The translations under genes and the position numbers were made by a program. This document shows positions 59,444-64,000 of a stretch of 64,000 bases of DNA, in pieces (within the stretch, counting starts at the first letter, position 1; each line of letters begins with the position of its first letter). The notes beneath the pieces were generated by a model. The model was not told the DNA's origin and did no database searches. It saw nothing but the letters and a program-made list of their open reading frames with translations. Location: the NCBI GenBank assembly GCA_037951105.1, contig JBAMJV010008921.1, positions 1 through 64,000 on the forward strand, read 5' to 3'. Origin of the DNA: Echinarachnius parma (taxonomy: Eukaryota > Echinodermata > Echinoidea > Clypeasteroida > Echinarachniidae).

Positions 59444-59820
59444 CTAGAACAATTTGTTTCTCTCTTGTATATACTTTTTACAATCAATTAAATAGTGTTC
59501 AATTGTTTCAAATTCCATACAAAAATCACAAAGAACAGTTTCATGCTTATTTATACTAAATTTATAAAAAATTAGCTTACATTACACAATCTCATTTGAT
59601 GTAATAATCGTTCATCTTTTCTACAAAGCCCAAAAAGGTTAATACACTGTAATACAAGTGGTTGAATTCCAAATAAAAATCTTCCCTTTTCTATTGTTTC
59701 CCACTGATTTTGCCATAATTGTTTATACAAATTACTCATATAATTAATAAAATCATATCTATTCCGTGGTATAAATTCATCTACATATTCTTTTTGGGTT
59801 ACATCTACATATTCTTTTTT
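59444..59820 (-). pseudogene. LINE ORF2 C-terminal fragment, frameshifted
   Basis: On the minus strand, 59820 to about 59580 reads SNLYKQLWQNQWETIEKGR and LFGIQPLVLQCINLF, followed by LCRKDERLLHQMRLC. After a one-base frameshift near 59577 it continues INKHETVLCDFCMEFETIEH and YLIDCKKYIQERNKLF to a stop. The WQ..W...KGR...P block and the closing C-x2-C-x7-H-x4-C are typical of the C-terminal region of non-LTR retrotransposon ORF2 proteins (Jockey/CR1-like groups). A 24-bp in-frame duplication (gaatatgtagat twice) marks the 5' edge. Without a reverse transcriptase core it looks like a 5'-truncated, decayed copy. The clade is uncertain. Confidence 0.75.
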
Positions 59821-61019
59821 AAAAAGTATATAACACTATATACTAAACATAATACAAACACATGCATACAGCTAACGAAGGGGGCGGAGACATAGAACAA
59901 TAAAGAGGCTGTGAGTGGCCAACCAAACTTGGCTGGGATTGGAGAGAAAACACACACAGAATATTTTCTATAACATGGGACAAGGGATTAGGTAGAGAAA
60001 ATGTGAATACGAATTTGGGAGGCATGATGAAAGCAGTGCCCTGAAAGTGGGAAGACCATGAATGGGGGAGGAGAGGGAGGCATGAGAACAAAAGGATCAG
60101 ATATACCGATAAACTGAATGAAGTCATTAAGACATGCATAACTTAATAACTATATATTCTGCCGCAAAAAGCAGAACAGTCTTTCAAGAAAAATCACATT
60201 TCTCCATAATTATTCTAGAATTTTATAAATGTTCACGGAAGCTTATTTTTCATAGGACCATGTTAGTTTTTAATTAATGGTGACATTTTGAAGCCGGATA
60301 ACGCCCCCATTTCACTCAACAAGCCATACTTAAAGGATCCTTTGACGTAGAATGTGAACAAACAGAACACTTACTTAGAGGTTTCTTAGAAAGTCAAGTA
60401 ATTTATATTTAAATGATCGTTAACATAAAATATGTTACCAAGAAATTACAAACAAGTCCATTCAAGTACATAAAGCTGGCCAGGAATACTCTCAGAAAGT
60501 AAGAGCATAATTGGGCAAGAGACAAGAAAAGTATGGCTTTTTAAAGATGCCAATTTGTTTATATGGGGAACTCAAATTGGCAATGCACGCTGATAAGATT
60601 GTGGACTACTCCCCATCTGTTGTCTACATAAATGCTTCAATATTATCGGTTTTCTTCATAGTCATACTTTTCCATTCTCCAAGTTCATGATAATTATGTT
60701 GTGTATTAAAGTATTCTACAAAACATATGTTGAGCTCAAACAAAGGGTAAACATATGTTTTGAGAAAATGGAAAACAATAGAAATGTTGGTGTACAAAAC
60801 GTATGATGAGTAATTAGTCCGCAACTTTGCCAGAGTACGTTGCCAATTTTAGTCACTCAAAGAAGTAAATTGATATTTCCAATGAGCCACAATTTTCTTA
60901 TTTTTAATCGATTGTGCTCAAACATTCTGAGAACATTCATCATTTAGTGTTTCCTTTGATAATAACTTATGAAGATGTATCTTGTTATCGCATGCACTTG
61001 ACAGCGAGTGCAACGGTAC
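59821..61019. other. AT-rich stretch, nothing recognised
   Basis: No gene or strong repeat seen. Confidence 0.4.
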
Positions 61020-61779
61020 TTAAAGGTAACGTTGAGTATTGGTCAAACTTAACTTTAGTAACCAAAACCTGCACGATTACGGTACAAACTAACATGTATA
61101 ACTTCACCATCCTCGAAAAGTATACACAATTACAAACGACAAAGTAAAACGCCTGTTATCAGTCAAAAAGAGCCGTTACAACTCAAGTGTCAAATTAACT
61201 CTAGAGAGAAGCGCTAGCGTTCTAGGTCCTCCTAATACGGGACTGTAATGCGCGGTAATAGTTACCGCGCATATTCATGTGTAGCCATCACGATCATCTT
61301 TCATTCAAAGTTATGTTCGGAGTCGCGCTAACACATGGAGAGAAGTCGAGGAGGCGCATATATCACTGATTTTTTGCGGAATGGAGGGAAAAATCATAAT
61401 TTTAATCCACCCGATAGTTGGATCACATAATGGAGAGTGAATTGGTGGTAAGTACCGTATCATATGTACAGTTTTAAGCACAATTAGCGTGCTTACAAAT
61501 ATTAATGTTCAGTCCCGTTTTAAGAGGACCTAGAACGCTTGCGCCTTGCGCTAGCGTTCTCTAAAAAGTGATGGCCGGACGTCAATCACTTTTATAAATA
61601 TTTTGAAAGCAAATTTCACAACAATTAGAGCATTTGAATGGGAATTATTATTATTTCCCATGTTTTTTTCGATGATCTTTCATATGGAATTGAAATCAAC
61701 CAAATCCGTTACAATTATTTATTTTTTTTGGGGGGGGGGGGGCACTTTGGAAATTACCAATACTCAACGTTACCTTTAA
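61020..61779. mobile_element. Family A element, copy 3, with an internal palindrome
   Basis: TTAAAGGTAACGTTGAGTAT is mirrored by atactcaacgttacctttaa. The arms carry the family A order (accaaaacctgcac, acaaacgac). The centre, about 61205-61560, holds gctagcgttctaggtcctcc / aggacctagaacgcttgcg and gggactgtaat / cagtccc pairs, an additional palindromic insert. A G run lies at 61729-61742. Confidence 0.82.
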
Positions 61780-62188
61780 TATAACAACAACACTACACGT
61801 CTTTTTTAAATCATAAATAATGCATAATGTCAAACTGATCGTGGTTATCCCTGTTTATATCACAAATAAATGCACCTACTAGAACCGAAAACTTCGATTC
61901 ATGTTAAATCAGCGGGAAGAACGTCTACACGTGGAACAACCATCACCGGATTTCTCGGATAAGAAGACACAGCTGCAAATGCATTAAAAATACGACGAAT
62001 TAGTTGTTAGCGTAAGATGAATATTTCGCGAGTTGATACGAATAACATGTGTGATACCGTATAATGTTGTCTTTTCATGGAAACAAAATCCGATCCACAG
62101 ATTTTGAACTATATCGACATAATTATTGTGATTGTAAGGATCTCATAGAGGATCTCATCGTGCGTACATGCAGTTACAGTGAGTGTTT

Positions 62189-62647
62189 AGTATACAAATG
62201 ATGCGCAGGTATGAGTGGGTCGGTAGGAATTGTTTGCACAAGGTAACTATGGAACTGTTAAACCCACGAGGCGAAGCCGAGTGGGTTTAGACTAGTTTCC
62301 ATAGTTACCGCGTGCAAACAATTCCACCGACCCACGAAATAAACTTGCGCATCATCTGTTTTATAGAATGGGCATTGTTAAGCCCCCCAAAAAGTCAAAA
62401 AATTAAAAATTAGAAAAATTACCAGATGCATGAAATAAATTTACCGGACGCATGAATTTTTTTACCGGACGCATGAATTTTTTTACCGGACGCATGAAAT
62501 TTTTTACCGGACGCATGACATTTTTACCGGACGCATGATTTTTTTACCGGACGCATGACTTTTCATGCATCCAGTACAATTAATTGTCTGCACAAATTTT
62601 GCTCTCAACCAATCAGATTGCAGGGATTTATCAACCCATTCTATAAT
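62189..62647. mobile_element. Composite hairpin and minisatellite module, copy 2
   Basis: Nearly identical to 18798-19267 from agtatacaaatgatgcgcag to cccattctataat. It differs in having seven rather than nine ACCGGACGCATGA units (62421-62560) and an extra 28 bp at the hairpin tip (62260-62287), aacccacgaggcg aagccgagtggg, itself a small hairpin. Confidence 0.88.
62421..62560 (+). repeat. ACCGGACGCATGA array, seven units
   Basis: Same core and T-rich spacers as 19003-19183. The first unit is diverged in both arrays (ccagatgcatga here, ccggatgcgtga there). Confidence 0.9.
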
Positions 62648-64000
62648 ACCGATTTAAGAATCCCTTTTCCCTTTGTCCATGAACAATTTCAGGCCAATGG
62701 TGACGTTAATTTGTTTACATGGTGGCTAGCATTCACAAAGGTGGTTTGAATTCAAACCATATTTTTAAAATGCTCGTGGTTCTATAATGGAGTGCCGCAC
62801 TTTCACCTTTTACATGTCTTGTGTCTTAAAAACAGAATTCAGCCGTTAAATCAACATTTTGTTGAAAATAAAACAAAATGTCATTAAACAATTTATTAAT
62901 TATTCAAGCTTTTAGTAATAAGGTGTCCATTATTTTGACAAGGGATAGCAGTAATGCTCAAAAGATCAAACAAAGTTTCCACGTGGTCTTCCATAGAACA
63001 ACTGGTCTAAGCCATGGTTTCAAATGGCGCCATACATGGCGCATTTAAATCAAGGTTTAATTTGTGACTTCCATTCGTATCACTGTTATGTCAAATGTTA
63101 AATTAAACACACAAAAAAAAACATCAACAATGTTTGACGAGATCGAATCGAACACCGTCCGGGTCAGTCACCAAGTGGATGTGCATGCTTGTATTTATTT
63201 ATTCTGAAAAGGATGCAAATGTCCCCGAAGTCCTTGACTTGCTTGATAACGTTGTAATCACAATATGGGATTGATTTACCTCCGATATCATTGTTCACGC
63301 CCACTCGTCTCTCTGTCATATCTGGTTACAATAGCAAAGCCAGAGTGCAGGGGAAGGGAGCGTGGGGGGTGGGTGGGGGGAGGGGGGGGGGGGGGGGGGT
63401 AACGGGACAATGTTTCCACATGGGGTCGGGACAATATCAAATTTTGTTTGTCTGTATGACTGTGAAGTATATATATCTTTATTTACTTAAAGCCCATGCA
63501 CACGGGGGTGGTACACATTTTGCGAGGCAAGATAAGTATGATATACACGGGGGAGCAGCCCCTTTCGCCCCTATCAATATTTCCACCACCGTTTGATTTC
63601 TTCGTATGACATAATTAAGTGAGGCGCATTCGGGACGGATTCTATGTCGAGATTGAACTGAATTTTGGATCTCTTCATACCAGACATGCCAGATGGGATG
63701 TTGTTTTTGTATCTTTTTCGCGTACTGATTTCTACTTCATCATATCACTCAAGTTCAAACACATGTTTGATCTGATTCGCATACAATGCGTTTATTTTAG
63801 TCCAATATCGATTCAGCGTAAATTGCGATGTATAAATTTAGCTTTAGTTGTTGACTTCGCTTATACCGTGCTATAATTTATGCCCTAAACAAAATTTATA
63901 AGCAGCAGTACAGGCGACGACATCTGTTTTTAACGCACATACATATTTTGTTAAACATGATATGGATGTCTTGTAAGTTTTATAACATATTGAAGGTCAC
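62648..64000. other. AT-rich stretch with a poly-G tract
   Basis: G-rich tract at 63361-63399, including an 18-G run. Frames of 101 and 85 codons (63291, 63619) have no domain likeness. Confidence 0.4.

Overview
This is an AT-rich, repeat-dominated stretch of an animal nuclear genome. The one long reading frame belongs to a retrotransposon, and I could not find a host exon that I can defend. Three things suggest a marine invertebrate deuterostome such as an echinoderm, hemichordate or cephalochordate: the gag-PR-IN domain order with a SCAN-like capsid typical of Gmr1-like Ty3/Gypsy elements (known from deuterostomes), dense short palindromic DNA transposons, and degenerate TTAGGG-like blocks. 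The species is not determined.

Layout. 1-2 kb: oppositely oriented 16-bp minisatellites and paired TTGGTCTA blocks around a degenerate TTAGGG core. 3-24 kb: mainly miniature inverted-repeat elements, often inside one another, plus a 1.7-kb fold-back with a GTGA microsatellite (4.2-5.95 kb), poly-G-rich elements (5.2 and 8.4 kb) and a 470-bp module with an ACCGGACGCATGA array (18.8 kb), whose sister copy lies at 62.2 kb. 24.44-28.49 kb: a structurally complete but internally deleted LTR retrotransposon with identical 181-bp LTRs, a 5-bp target duplication, and an open gag-protease-integrase frame that ends before the third catalytic integrase residue; no RT/RNase H follows. 28.5-45 kb: more palindromic elements, a tRNA-like relic, short tandem duplications and a GC-rich island. 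45.27-49.09 kb: a non-autonomous hAT-like element with a perfect 8-bp target duplication, carrying inside it a 2.57-kb element with perfect 20-bp TTAA-ended inverted repeats, a long hairpin and a 213-bp satellite. 49-64 kb: further palindromic elements, one element nested in another (52.8-53.6 kb), an 83-bp near-perfect palindrome (57.4 kb), a frameshifted LINE 3' fragment on the minus strand (59.4-59.8 kb) and the second 470-bp module.

How it fits together. The window reads as a transposon graveyard with some young residents. At least eight families of different sequence end in TTAA, most of them in TTAAAGG(G), so one kind of TTAA-targeting transposase (piggyBac- or Kolobok-like) supplied from elsewhere may have mobilised most of them. 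hAT-like and 3-bp-duplication elements form smaller groups. The LTR element is the youngest datable insertion; any further movement would need reverse transcriptase from a relative. Poly-G/C runs of 14-23 bases recur about every 3-4 kb, several inside repeat families.
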